NCBI RefSeq assembly: GCF_900215375.1
Contig: NZ_OBEF01000001.1
Span: forward strand, 310,001-374,000
Origin: Enterobacter sp. CC120223-11
GTDB lineage: Bacteria > Pseudomonadota > Gammaproteobacteria > Enterobacterales > Enterobacteriaceae
Length of the DNA stretch: 64,000 nucleotides
Reading direction: 5' to 3'
A program made the translations under genes and the position numbers. Within the stretch, counting starts at the first letter, position 1. Every line of letters begins with the position of its first letter. Below the pieces are notes generated by a model. That model made no database searches. It saw only the letters and a program-made list of their open reading frames with translations, and had not been told where the DNA came from. Of this stretch, positions 1 through 12,065 are shown one piece after another.

Positions 1-3116
<3,116 letters not shown>

Positions 3117-3168
3117 TTACGTTATTGTGATGTTAATAAATATGAGTACTTGTGCTGTAAATGTATAT

Positions 3169-3184
3169 TGCACGCATCGTGCCA
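3169..3184 (-). promoter_or_regulatory. sigma-54 promoter of the ast operon
   Basis: Read on the minus strand the sequence is TGGCACG-ATGC-GTGCA, with GG and GC elements exactly 10 nt apart, the sigma-54 -24/-12 architecture. It would start transcription about 60 nt upstream of the astC ATG. In E. coli astC is driven by RpoN with NtrC during nitrogen limitation, which supports the call. The rest of the 3096-3489 gap is AT-rich and must also hold the upstream promoter of the divergent flavoprotein gene; I see no gene in it. Confidence 0.75.
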
Positions 3185-3489
3185 GCCAGCGACAAAAGTG
3201 CATAAACGGAAGTGGTTAACCAAATATCAATAAGTTACAACCTGACGCCATTCACTCAATTTGCATAAAAAGTGAATAAAAAAGCGATAACAAGCCATTA
3301 GTAGCATTAATAATTGCTGCATTATGCATTAGTAAAACTTAATTCGTGATTTGTGAAGGCTGCGACATTTATCGTAAGTCGTTGCCCCAAAACGGAGCGC
3401 AATGCCCTGTAAAGGGGCGAATTTGTCACCCTTAATCCCCTGCACTACGCTCATTCTGATTCTTTCGCAAACCGCTAAGTGGGGAACTC

Positions 3490-4887
3490 ATGCGGCACTT
3501 TGATGCAATCCTGATTGGCGCCGGCCAGGCCGCGCCCTCCCTTGCCGTTGAGTTGGCTCAAAGGGGCCAGAGGTTGGCGCTTATCGAAGGCAATTTATTG
3601 GGAGGGACCTGCGTCAACGTCGGCTGCACGCCGACCAAAACGCTGCGCAAATCTGCCCGCGTGGCGCATATGGCGCGCCGGGCGGCGGAATTTGGCGTAC
3701 TCACCGGGACAGTTAGCGTTGATTTTGCGGCAGCCATGCAGCGTATGCGGGCGCGGGTTGAAACATCCCGCCAGGGGCTTACCGGCTGGCTTCAGGCGAC
3801 CAAAAATATTGATACGATCCACGGCTGGGGCCGTTTTATCGGACGTGACGGTGACAAATTTCTGATCGAAGTCAACGGCGAAACGCTTTCTGCCGATCGC
3901 GTCTATCTGAACACGGGGGCTCGGGCGGTAATCCCTGAGCTGCCCGGAATAGACAAAGTTCCGTATCTCGATAACGTCAGCGTGCTTGCCCTGACGCAAT
4001 GCCCTGAGCATTTGCTCATCGTGGGTGCCAGCTATATCGGCCTCGAAATGGGGCAAATCTTCCGCCGCCTTGGCGCAGAGGTTTCCATCATTCATCGCGC
4101 CGGACGCATTGCCGAGCGTGAAGATGAAGAGATAAGCGAGCACATTGCGGCCTTTCTGCGCGCCGAAGGCATCGCTTTCCATCTGAACAGCAGCGTCAGC
4201 AAGCTTATCGGTGAAGATCGCGGTCTGACCGTGCAGCTGAGCGATGGCCGGACCCTCAACGGCAGTCATATTCTGTTTGCCAGCGGACGACGGCCCAACA
4301 CAGAACGCCTGAACCTTGCCGCCGTGGGCGTGGAAACGGATGCACGTGGATTTATTCGTACCGATGCTCACTTCAACACCAACGTGAAGGGGATCAAAGC
4401 GCTCGGCGACGTTAATGGCCGCGGAGCGTTCACCCACACCAGCTATCACGATCAGCAAATTGTGCTGGCGGAAATCGACGGCGAACACCCGACAGGGCAG
4501 TGGCAGGATGCCGACAAGCGCGTGCTGAGCTATGCCATGTTCACCGACCCGCCGTTAGGCCGCGTGGGCATCACGCTTGCCCAGGCGCAGGTACTGGCAG
4601 GCAAAGGGCAAAAGATTCTGGTGGCGGATATCGCCATGGCCGACGTCAGTCGTGCGAAAGAAGAAGATGAAACCCTGGGCATGATGCGGGTTATCGTGGA
4701 TGCCGAAAGCGAGCGCTTTCTCGGCGCGGCCATTCTCGGCATTGGCGGTGACGAAATTATCGCGGTCATCACTAACTTTATGGCGACAGGCGCCAGCTAT
4801 CGGCTAATGCAGCAGGCGCTGCCCGTTCACCCGACCGTTGCGGAATTTTTCCCGACGCTGCTGGCCCGGCTGCGGGAGCTGACATGA
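3490..4887 (+). CDS. FAD-dependent pyridine nucleotide-disulfide oxidoreductase (mercuric reductase-like)
   Basis: A 465-aa class I flavoprotein disulfide reductase. It has the N-terminal FAD-binding GAGQAAPSLAVELA motif, the redox-active disulfide GGTCVNVGCTPTK (about residues 38-50), a central NAD(P)H-binding VGASYIGLEMGQIFRRLG segment (about 178-195), the second FAD motif ALGDVNGRGAFTH and a C-terminal dimerisation domain ending with HPTVAEFFPTLL. The active-site histidine-proline pair (VHPT) is kept, so it should be catalytically competent. No heavy-metal-binding N-terminal extension is present, so it is not a typical MerA and the substrate is unknown. K-12 has no gene here; it faces away from ast and is upstream of xthA. 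Confidence 0.85.
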   Translation: MRHFDAILIGAGQAAPSLAVELAQRGQRLALIEGNLLGGTCVNVGCTPTKTLRKSARVAHMARRAAEFGVLTGTVSVDFAAAMQRMRARVETSRQGLTGWLQATKNIDTIHGWGRFIGRDGDKFLIEVNGETLSADRVYLNTGARAVIPELPGIDKVPYLDNVSVLALTQCPEHLLIVGASYIGLEMGQIFRRLGAEVSIIHRAGRIAEREDEEISEHIAAFLRAEGIAFHLNSSVSKLIGEDRGLTVQLSDGRTLNGSHILFASGRRPNTERLNLAAVGVETDARGFIRTDAHFNTNVKGIKALGDVNGRGAFTHTSYHDQQIVLAEIDGEHPTGQWQDADKRVLSYAMFTDPPLGRVGITLAQAQVLAGKGQKILVADIAMADVSRAKEEDETLGMMRVIVDAESERFLGAAILGIGGDEIIAVITNFMATGASYRLMQQALPVHPTVAEFFPTLLARLRELT

Positions 4888-4986
4888 TCCCCCCGACCTG
4901 ATGATGAAGCGCGAATCGGCGGAGGTCAGCCGCCGTAAATTCTGCTAACATCCGTGCATCATTCATCTGACACAGTGGCAGCGACT

Positions 4987-5793
4987 ATGAAATTCGTCTC
5001 TTTTAATATCAACGGCCTGCGTGCCCGCCCGCATCAGCTGGAAGCCATCGTTGAAAAGCACCAGCCGGACGTGATAGGCCTTCAGGAAACCAAAGTTCAC
5101 GACGATATGTTCCCGCTGGAAGATGTGGCAAAACTCGGCTACAACGTGTTCTACCACGGCCAGAAAGGCCACTACGGCGTGGCTCTGCTGACCAAAGAAA
5201 CGCCGATCTCCGTGCGCCGTGGTTTCCCGGACGACGGTGAAGAGGCCCAGCGCCGCATTATCATGGCGGAAATCCCTTCCCCGTTCGGCAACGTGACGGT
5301 GATTAACGGCTATTTCCCGCAGGGCGAAAGCCGCGACCATCCGACCAAATTCCCGGCCAAAGAGCTTTTCTACCAGAACCTGCAAAACTACCTGAACAGC
5401 GAGCTGAAAAAAGAGAACCCGGTGCTGATCATGGGCGACATGAATATCAGCGCCACGGACCTGGATATCGGCATCGGCGAAGAGAGTCGCAAGCGCTGGC
5501 TGCGCACCGGCAAATGTTCTTTCCTGCCGGAAGAGCGCGAGTGGATGGACCGCCTGATGGGCTGGGGCCTGGTGGACACCTTCCGTCATGCAAACCCGGA
5601 AACCCAGGACAAGTTTTCGTGGTTTGACTACCGCTCCAAAGGCTTCGACGACAACCGCGGGCTGCGCATAGATCTGCTGCTGGCAAGCCAGGGCTTCGCG
5701 CCGCACTGCGTTGATACCGGTATTGATTATGATATTCGCGGGATGGAAAAGCCGTCAGACCACGCGCCAATCTGGGCAACCTTCAAAAGCTGA
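4987..5793 (+). CDS. xthA: exodeoxyribonuclease III
   Basis: AP endonuclease / 3'-5' exonuclease of base-excision repair. With the start at 4987 ([20 protein letters not shown]) the protein is 268 aa, exactly the E. coli length; the open frame begins 11 codons earlier but without family support. Metal and catalytic motifs are all present: LQETK (metal-binding Glu), GDMNIS (Asp and Asn of the active site), RIDLLLAS and the catalytic PSDHAP histidine near the C-terminus. Stand-alone gene, as in E. coli, upstream of ydjX. Confidence 0.97.
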   Translation: MKFVSFNINGLRARPHQLEAIVEKHQPDVIGLQETKVHDDMFPLEDVAKLGYNVFYHGQKGHYGVALLTKETPISVRRGFPDDGEEAQRRIIMAEIPSPFGNVTVINGYFPQGESRDHPTKFPAKELFYQNLQNYLNSELKKENPVLIMGDMNISATDLDIGIGEESRKRWLRTGKCSFLPEEREWMDRLMGWGLVDTFRHANPETQDKFSWFDYRSKGFDDNRGLRIDLLLASQGFAPHCVDTGIDYDIRGMEKPSDHAPIWATFKS

Positions 5794-5930
5794 TCCTGAC
5801 CCGGCCTGACGCTATCACAGCGTCAGGTTTTTCCCCTCCAGCCATTTTTACTTGCGTAACATCAAAGACGTGGGGCGGGCGAAGCAGGGTAAAATGCCGT
5901 CCTGATAACCCCGACATAACGGAGAGACGG

Positions 5931-6628
5931 ATGCCAAAGAAGTTCTGAGGAGGAAAGACGCACAGCTTCTGCTGCTGATTGTCCTTTCCGGCATCCTGAT
6001 TTTTGTTGTGCATCGCAGCGGTCTTGCCGATCTCCTGCTTCATCTTCAGCACCTCCAGACGTTTATTCGCCAGAGCGGTTCAGCGGGTGCTGCGCTTTAT
6101 ATTCTGCTGTTTGTGGTTGCCGCCATCTGTTTCATGCCCGGCAGCCTGCTGGTCATCGCCGGTGGCGTGATTTTCGGCCCGCTGTACGGCACCCTGCTCT
6201 CTTTGATTGCCGCCACGCTGGCAGGCTCAGTCTCTTTTTTACTGGCGCGGGCGCTTGGGCGGGAGATGCTGATGCGCACCTTCGGGCATACCGCCGCGTT
6301 TCAGGCCATAGAGCAAGGCATCGATCGTAACGGGCTGGATTTTCTGTTGTTCACCCGGCTGATCCCGCTGTTTCCCTGGAACATCCAGAATTTTGCCTAC
6401 GGCCTGACCGCCATCCGCTTCTGGCCCTTTACCCTCGTGTCCGCCCTCACCACCTTTCCCGGACTGCTGATTTACACACTGATGGCTGACGATCTCGCCA
6501 CGCACGGCATCACCCGGCTGTTTTTCCTGAAGCTCTGCGTGGCGGGTGCCCTCCTGTTCGCGCTTGTTCAGACGGCAAAAGTATGGGCGCGCCGCAGGGG
6601 CTTAGGCGTCACAGGGCCGTGGCAATGA
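5931..6628 (+). CDS. ydjX: YdjX-type TVP38/TMEM64 membrane protein with an apparent 5' frameshift
   Basis: A multi-spanning inner-membrane protein of the DedA/SNARE-associated (TVP38/TMEM64) family. From about 5942 onward the frame reads a hydrophobic helix, HLQTFIRQSG, and the family core GSLLVIAGGVIFGPLYGTLLS ... RLIPLFPWNIQNFAYGL, matching E. coli YdjX to its end. The only plausible ATG (5931, MPKKF then TGA at 5946) is in another frame. The coding frame itself has no ATG; its first usable codon is GTG at 6008, which would delete the first helix and has no ribosome site. A one-base change near 5943 would restore an intact 5' end, so this is either a real frameshift or a sequencing error. 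Overlaps ydjZ by 4 bp. Confidence 0.8.
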
Positions 6629-7308
6629 GCCGATTTTCCCGCATCGGCCTTCTGATAGTCGTCTTCGCGCTGGTGATGGCGTACTGGTTTTCCCCGACGG
6701 TGAAAGCGGTCACGGACGGCAGCCTGGCAGCCTTTGCCACGCTCGATCAGGCCGCCATAGAGCGTTTTATTCAGCAATGGGGGCCGCAGGCCGCCGCTGT
6801 GTCGTTCTTTCTGATGATCCTGCAGGCAATCGTTGCCCCGCTGCCCGCATTTCTCATCACTTTCGCCAACGCCTCGCTGTTTGGCGCTTTTTGGGGCGGC
6901 GTCCTCTCCTGGACAAGTTCGATGGCGGGGGCCGCGCTCTGCTTTTACCTCGCCCGCATTCTCGGCCGGGAGGCGGTGGAAAAACTCACCGGCAAAACCG
7001 TCCTGGAAAGCATCGATGACTTTTTCACCCGCTACGGCAAACACACCATTCTGATTTGCCGCCTGCTGCCCTTCGTGCCCTTCGACCCCGTGAGCTATGC
7101 CGCCGGGCTGACCTCCCTGCGCTTTCGCTCGTTTTTTGTAGCAACCGGACTCGGGCAGTTGCCCGCCACCGTGGTGTACTCCTGCGTCGGCGGCATGCTG
7201 GCCGGCGGAACTTACTGGCTGGTCACCGGCCTGCTGATCCTTTTTGCCCTGGCTATCCTGATTATGATGGTCAAAAAAATCACCCAACAACGCCAGAAGA
7301 GACGCTGA
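6625..7308 (+). CDS. ydjZ: YdjZ-type TVP38/TMEM64 membrane protein
   Basis: Second TVP38/TMEM64-family inner-membrane protein, paralogous to ydjX. The ATG at 6625 overlaps the ydjX stop (ATGA) and gives 227 aa beginning MSRFSRIGLLIVVFALVMAYW. The family core is visible: PLPAFLITFANASLFGAFWGG, FYLARILGREAVEKLTGK and RLLPFVPFDPVSYAAGLTS, with 5-6 hydrophobic segments. The stop overlaps the ynjB start (TGATG). E. coli has the ferredoxin-like gene ydjY between ydjX and ydjZ; it is absent here. Transport substrate unknown. Confidence 0.92.
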   Translation: MSRFSRIGLLIVVFALVMAYWFSPTVKAVTDGSLAAFATLDQAAIERFIQQWGPQAAAVSFFLMILQAIVAPLPAFLITFANASLFGAFWGGVLSWTSSMAGAALCFYLARILGREAVEKLTGKTVLESIDDFFTRYGKHTILICRLLPFVPFDPVSYAAGLTSLRFRSFFVATGLGQLPATVVYSCVGGMLAGGTYWLVTGLLILFALAILIMMVKKITQQRQKRR

Positions 7309-8474
7309 TGATGTCGAAACTTTCCCGGAGTATGTTATGGATGACGCTGCTGGCGGTGACCCCGCTTTCTTTTGCGTCCACCGAGTGGCAGCAGACAGAG
7401 AAGGAGGCCCAGGGGCAAACGGTGTGGTTCAACGCCTGGGGCGGCGATCCGGCGGTTAACCGCTATCTCGACTGGGTCAGCGGTGAGGTCAAACGCGACT
7501 ATGGCGTTACCCTGAAAGTCGTACGCCTTGCCGATGCCGCCGATGCAGTGAAGCGTATTCAGACGGAAGCGAAGGCCGGGCGCAGCACAGGCGGCTCGGT
7601 TGATTTACTGTGGGTGAATGGCGAAAACTTCCGCACGCTGAAGGAAGCTAATTTGCTGCAAACGGGCTGGGCGCAGCAGCTGCCCAACTGGCGCTATGTG
7701 GACCTGAAAAAACCCGTACTGGAAGATTTTTCTGTCCCGACCGAAGGAGCCGAATCCCCCTGGGGCAGCGCGCAGCTGACGTTTATCGCCCGCCGCGAGC
7801 AAACGCCGCAGCCGCCAGAATCGCCTGATGAATTACTGAAATTCGCCAGCGTACATGCAGGCACGGTGACCTATCCACGCCCACCAGACTTCACCGCCAC
7901 GGCATTTCTGGAACAGCTGCTTTTGACGCTCACTCCCCGGCCTGATGCGCTGAAGCAGCCGCCGGACGAAGCCACCTTCGCCGCCGTCACCGCGCCGCTG
8001 TGGGCCTATCTCGATAAATTGCACCCGTTACTCTGGCGTGAAGGCCGTGATTTCCCTCCGTCGCCTGCGCGGATGGACGCGATGCTTGCCAACGGCACGC
8101 TGCGCCTGTCGCTGACGTTTAACCCGCTGCACGCCAGTCAGAAAGTCACCAGCGGTGAGCTGCCAAAGGACAGCTACGGTTTTGGCTTCACCCAGGGGAT
8201 GATTGGCAACGTCCATTTTGTCACTATTCCGGCGAATGCCCGGGCGACGGCTGGCGCGAAGGTGGTGGCGAATTTCCTGCTGTCGCCGGACGCGCAGCAG
8301 CGTAAAGCCGATCCTGCCGTCTGGGGCGACTCAAGCGTGCTGGATATGGGCAAGCTGCCGAAACCCTGGCCGGTTATGCAGCAGCAAGCCACGCCGCCGG
8401 TCCTTGCCGAACCGCACGCCGCCTGGGTTAACGCGCTGGAGCAGGAATGGCTGCGCCGCTACGGTACACACTAA
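7308..8474 (+). CDS. ynjB: ABC transporter periplasmic binding protein YnjB
   Basis: 388-aa extracytoplasmic solute-binding protein of the uncharacterised YnjBCD importer, identical in length to the E. coli protein. The N-terminus MMSKLSRSMLWMTLLAVTPLSFAS is a clear Sec signal peptide with cleavage near residue 24. The mature part carries FNAWGGDPAVNRYLDWV, a hallmark of this binding-protein group. The start at 7308 overlaps the ydjZ stop; the end overlaps ynjC by 28 bp, so translation of the cluster is coupled. The substrate is not known. Confidence 0.94.
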   Translation: MMSKLSRSMLWMTLLAVTPLSFASTEWQQTEKEAQGQTVWFNAWGGDPAVNRYLDWVSGEVKRDYGVTLKVVRLADAADAVKRIQTEAKAGRSTGGSVDLLWVNGENFRTLKEANLLQTGWAQQLPNWRYVDLKKPVLEDFSVPTEGAESPWGSAQLTFIARREQTPQPPESPDELLKFASVHAGTVTYPRPPDFTATAFLEQLLLTLTPRPDALKQPPDEATFAAVTAPLWAYLDKLHPLLWREGRDFPPSPARMDAMLANGTLRLSLTFNPLHASQKVTSGELPKDSYGFGFTQGMIGNVHFVTIPANARATAGAKVVANFLLSPDAQQRKADPAVWGDSSVLDMGKLPKPWPVMQQQATPPVLAEPHAAWVNALEQEWLRRYGTH

Positions 8475-9982
8475 CAGGCCTGCTGTGGGCGGCCATGGGG
8501 CTGATTTATCTTCCCCTGCTGCCCGCCGCCGTTCAGCTTTTTGCCCCCGCCTTCTCGTCGATGTACTGGCAGGTGCTGTTGGACGATCCACAGCTCCCGC
8601 AGGCCGCGCTGGCCACGCTCATCTCCACGTTGATTGCCCTCATCGGTGCGCTGAGCATTGCCCTGTGCGTGGTGTCTGCCCTTTGGCCGTCACGGCTCTG
8701 GCAGCAGCTGGCCACTCGCCTTCCTTTGCTGCTCGCCGTGCCGCACGTGGCCTTTGCGAGCGCCGCATGGTTGCTGTTTGCTGAAGGCGGCTGGCTGTTT
8801 CGCCAGTTTCCAGGCCTCACACCGCCTGTCGATCGCTACGGAGTCGGCCTCGGCCTGACGCTGGCGGTCAAAGAGAGCGTATTTTTGCTGTGGACGATGT
8901 ATGCCCTGCTGGGTGAGAAACGGCTGGCGGAGCAGAGTCTGACGCTTCGCAGCCAGGGTTTTGGCCGCTGGCAGTGTCTGGCCTGGGTTGTCGTGCCGCA
9001 GCTTTTGCCACAGCTGCGTATTGTGCTGCTCGCCACCACCGCCTGGACGCTGTCGGCGGTGGACGTGGCGCTGATTCTCGGCCCCGGTAATCCGCCCACG
9101 CTTGCCGTGCTCGCCTGGCAGTGGCTCTCCCAGGGCGATGAACTGCAGCAGGCAAAAGGGGCGCTGGCCTGCCTGCTGCTGCTTTTGCTACTCGCCGCGC
9201 TGATTCTGCTGGCTCAGGGGTTGTGGCGGCTCTATCGCACCCGAATACCTGATTTTCGCGGCATCCGCCATCCGGGATCATTTGTCCTGCCCGGTAAAGC
9301 GCTTGCCGTAATTCTCCCGCTTCTCAGCCTGCTCTGCGTGACGACGCTGGCCCTGCTGGCCAACAGAGAAATGGCGAACGCTGACAGCATCGGCAACAGC
9401 CTAGGGCTGGCGCTGGGCTCAACAATTATCGGCGGCGTGCTTTGCCTGCTCTGGCAGGAGTTTGGGGCAAAACGCTTTACCGCCTGGATTTGGCTGCCGC
9501 TGGTGTTGCCCGCGCTGCCGCTCGCCTCCGGGCAATATCAGCTGGCCCTGCTAAGCTGGCAGGATGGCGAATGGCTGACGGTGCTGTGGGGGCACCTGTT
9601 GTGGGTCATGCCCTGGATGCTGTTTATATTGCAACCGGCCTGGCAGCGTCTCGATCCCCGACTCACGACCATCGCACGAACGCTGGGCTGGGGCCGCTGG
9701 CGCTGCTTCTGGCGGGTGAAATGCCCGCTTTTACTGCGTCCGCTGCTGGCCGCGCTGGCGGTCGGATTCTCGGTCAGCATCACGCAATATCTGCCAACGC
9801 TCTGGCTGGGTGCCGGACGTGTCGCTACGCTCACCACCGACGCGGTGGCACTCAGCAGCGGCGGCAGCACGCCGATGCTGGCGACGCAGGCGCTGTGGCA
9901 GCTTTTACTCCCCGGCCTTTTTTTCCTGGCCATCGCGCTCCTGTTGCGCCTGGTGGGACACTACCGACAAGGACTTCGCTAA
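8447..9982 (+). CDS. ynjC: ABC transporter permease YnjC (double-length permease)
   Basis: 511-aa inner-membrane permease with two repeated permease halves and roughly a dozen hydrophobic segments. Each half carries an EAA-like cytoplasmic loop, for example LRSQGFGRWQCLAWVVVPQL in the first and RTLGWGRWRCFWRVKCPLL in the second, the docking sites for the YnjD ATPase. Length equals E. coli YnjC. It overlaps ynjB by 28 bp and its TAA shares bases with the ynjD ATG (TAATG), consistent with one polycistronic transporter operon. Confidence 0.93.
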   Translation: MAAPLRYTLTGLLWAAMGLIYLPLLPAAVQLFAPAFSSMYWQVLLDDPQLPQAALATLISTLIALIGALSIALCVVSALWPSRLWQQLATRLPLLLAVPHVAFASAAWLLFAEGGWLFRQFPGLTPPVDRYGVGLGLTLAVKESVFLLWTMYALLGEKRLAEQSLTLRSQGFGRWQCLAWVVVPQLLPQLRIVLLATTAWTLSAVDVALILGPGNPPTLAVLAWQWLSQGDELQQAKGALACLLLLLLLAALILLAQGLWRLYRTRIPDFRGIRHPGSFVLPGKALAVILPLLSLLCVTTLALLANREMANADSIGNSLGLALGSTIIGGVLCLLWQEFGAKRFTAWIWLPLVLPALPLASGQYQLALLSWQDGEWLTVLWGHLLWVMPWMLFILQPAWQRLDPRLTTIARTLGWGRWRCFWRVKCPLLLRPLLAALAVGFSVSITQYLPTLWLGAGRVATLTTDAVALSSGGSTPMLATQALWQLLLPGLFFLAIALLLRLVGHYRQGLR

Positions 9983-10614
9983 TGCTGAAAGTGGATAATC
10001 TGACACTGCGGCTCACGCACGAAACGTTGCTCAGCGACGTCAGCTTTCAGGCCGACAACGGTGAGACCCTGACGCTGATGGGCGCATCCGGCAGCGGAAA
10101 ATCCACCCTGCTTGGGTGGATGGTCGGCGCATCGGAGAGCAATCTCCACGCCCGTGGCGAGCTGTGGTTGAATGACAGACGCTGCGACACACTGCCGACG
10201 GAGGCGCGGCGCATCGGCATTCTTTTTCAGGACGCGCTGCTGTTTGACCACTTCAGCGTCGGGCAAAATTTGCTGCTGGCCCTGCCCGGCGCCGTGCCCG
10301 GTGGCCTTCGCCGTCAAAAGGCAGAGGCGGCGCTGGAGCAGGCGGGGCTGGGCGGCTTTTACGCCCGCGACCCTGCCACGCTTTCAGGTGGCCAGCGGGC
10401 GCGCGTGGCTCTGCTGCGTTCGCTACTTGCTGAACCCGAAGCTCTCCTGCTGGATGAGCCCTTCAGCGGGCTGGATGCCGTCCTGCGTGACAGCTTCCGC
10501 CAGTGGGTTTTCGCAGAGATTAAGCGGCGGCAGATCCCGGTCATTCTCGTTACTCATGACGTCGCCGACATCCCGCCAGAAGGGCGCTGCCTGCGCCTTG
10601 AAAGCTGGCGCTAA
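9982..10614 (+). CDS. ynjD: ABC transporter ATP-binding protein YnjD
   Basis: 210-aa ATPase subunit of YnjBCD, starting MLKVDNLTLRLTHETLLS. It has Walker A GASGSGKST (about residues 34-42), the Q-loop GILFQDALLFDHFSVGQN, the LSGGQRARVALLRSLL signature and Walker B ALLLDEPFSGLD, followed by the VTHDVAD switch histidine. It is a few residues shorter than the 217-aa E. coli protein at the C-terminus, after CLRLESWR. Start chosen from the TAATG overlap with ynjC. Confidence 0.93.
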   Translation: MLKVDNLTLRLTHETLLSDVSFQADNGETLTLMGASGSGKSTLLGWMVGASESNLHARGELWLNDRRCDTLPTEARRIGILFQDALLFDHFSVGQNLLLALPGAVPGGLRRQKAEAALEQAGLGGFYARDPATLSGGQRARVALLRSLLAEPEALLLDEPFSGLDAVLRDSFRQWVFAEIKRRQIPVILVTHDVADIPPEGRCLRLESWR

Positions 10615-10655
10615 ACTGCGCTAACGCAAGGTATTTCTTAAAACGGAGGTTCAGA

Positions 10656-10763
10656 ATGGCGCTTCAATTTTCCTCTGACGGGCAATTCGATGAAACGTGT
10701 TTCTCAACTGACCGCGCTGGCCCTGCTGATCGGGCTTTCCTCCTCGGTTTCTTTTGCGGCTGA
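10656..10763 (+). CDS. possible 35-codon leader ORF overlapping ynjE
   Basis: An ATG at 10656 follows a strong GGAGG site with 6-nt spacing and opens a 35-codon frame (MALQFSSDGQFDETC...) that ends inside ynjE in a different frame. The ynjE ATG itself has only a weak upstream ACGGG. This may be a translationally coupled leader or simply a chance frame. Confidence 0.25.
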   Translation: MALQFSSDGQFDETCFSTDRAGPADRAFLLGFFCG

Positions 10764-11997
10764 TATGGCCTCTGCTCTTACCCTCAGCCAGCTGCAACAG
10801 CAGAAAGGTGTCGCCATTGATACGCGCCTCAGCGCGTTCTACAACGGCTGGCCTCAGGCGCTGAACGGGCCGGAAGGCCATGAACCGGCGGCGCTGAACC
10901 TCTCGGCAACCTGGCTTTCCGCGATGAACGATACGCAGCTTGCCGAATGGGTCAAACAACATAAACTCCAGCCATCCACGCCTGTGGCGCTGTACGGTGC
11001 GCAGAAAGATAACGCTGCGGTTGCGGAGCGCCTGCAAAAGGCGGGCATGACCCGCGTCAGCGTGCTCAGCGATGCCCTGACTCAGCCCGAACGCCTGCAA
11101 AAGCTGCCGCACTTCGAACAGCTGGTTTACCCACAGTGGCTGCATGATTTGCAGCAAGGGAAAGCGGTGACCGCTGCGCCGACAGGTGACTGGAAGGTGA
11201 TTGAAGCCGCCTGGGGTGCGCCGAAATTTTATCTGCTGAACCACATTCCGGGCGCGGGCTACATCGACACCAACGACGTGGAAAGCGAACCGCTGTGGAA
11301 CAAGGTTTCAGACGACAAGCTGAAAGCACTGCTGGCGAAGCAAGGTATTCGCCACGACACCACGGTGATCCTGTACGGTCGTGACGTCTACGCCGCCGCA
11401 CGCGTGGCGCAGATCCTGTTGTACGCAGGAGTGAAAGACGTTCGCCTGCTGGATGGCGGCTGGAAAACCTGGTCTGACGCTGGCCTGCCCGTTGAACGCG
11501 GCACGCCTGGCAAAGTGAAAGCCGAGCCCGATTTTGGCGCAACCATTCCGGGCCAGCCACAGCTGATGCTCAATGAGGAACAGGCGCGCGGCCTGCTGCA
11601 TCGCAAGGATGCATCCCTCGTGAGCATTCGTTCCTGGCCGGAGTTTATCGGCACCACCAGCGGCTACAGCTACATCAAACCAAAAGGTGAAATCGCCGGC
11701 GCGCGCTGGGGCCACGCGGGCAGTGATTCCACGCATATGGAAGATTTCCACAACCCGGACGGCACCATGCGCAGCGCCGACGACATCGCGGCGATGTGGG
11801 CAGAGTGGCACATTCTGCCCTCGCAGCAGATCTCCTTCTACTGCGGCACCGGCTGGCGTGCGTCAGAAACCTTTATGTATGCGCGCGCCATGGGCTGGCA
11901 GAACATTTCGGTGTACGACGGTGGCTGGTATGAGTGGAGCCAGAATGCGAAGAACCCGGTCAGCAGCGGCGAACGCGGCCCTGATTCAACACTTTAA
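10690..11997 (+). CDS. ynjE: thiosulfate sulfurtransferase YnjE
   Basis: 435-aa exported rhodanese, same length as E. coli YnjE. The N-terminus MKRVSQLTALALLIGLSSSVSFAAD is a signal peptide cleaved near residue 24. Rhodanese-type domains follow; the last carries the catalytic persulfide loop CGTGWR (about residues 385-390) preceded by QQISFY. It lies 75 bp after ynjD in the same direction and is probably co-transcribed with the transporter, as in E. coli, which hints at a sulfur-compound link for YnjBCD (inference). Confidence 0.94.
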   Translation: MKRVSQLTALALLIGLSSSVSFAADMASALTLSQLQQQKGVAIDTRLSAFYNGWPQALNGPEGHEPAALNLSATWLSAMNDTQLAEWVKQHKLQPSTPVALYGAQKDNAAVAERLQKAGMTRVSVLSDALTQPERLQKLPHFEQLVYPQWLHDLQQGKAVTAAPTGDWKVIEAAWGAPKFYLLNHIPGAGYIDTNDVESEPLWNKVSDDKLKALLAKQGIRHDTTVILYGRDVYAAARVAQILLYAGVKDVRLLDGGWKTWSDAGLPVERGTPGKVKAEPDFGATIPGQPQLMLNEEQARGLLHRKDASLVSIRSWPEFIGTTSGYSYIKPKGEIAGARWGHAGSDSTHMEDFHNPDGTMRSADDIAAMWAEWHILPSQQISFYCGTGWRASETFMYARAMGWQNISVYDGGWYEWSQNAKNPVSSGERGPDSTL

Positions 11998-12014
11998 GTT
12001 TTAATTTCCGAGTA

Positions 12015-12046
12015 TTGCCCGGCGGCGATGCCCTGCCGGGCCTGCA
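12015..12046 (+). repeat. REP-like palindrome
   Basis: Imperfect palindrome TGCCCGGCGGC...GCCGGGCCTGCA between the converging ynjE and ynjF genes; typical enterobacterial REP unit placed at the 3' ends of both. Confidence 0.7.
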
Positions 12047-12065
12047 AATTCAATGTCGTCTGGCA

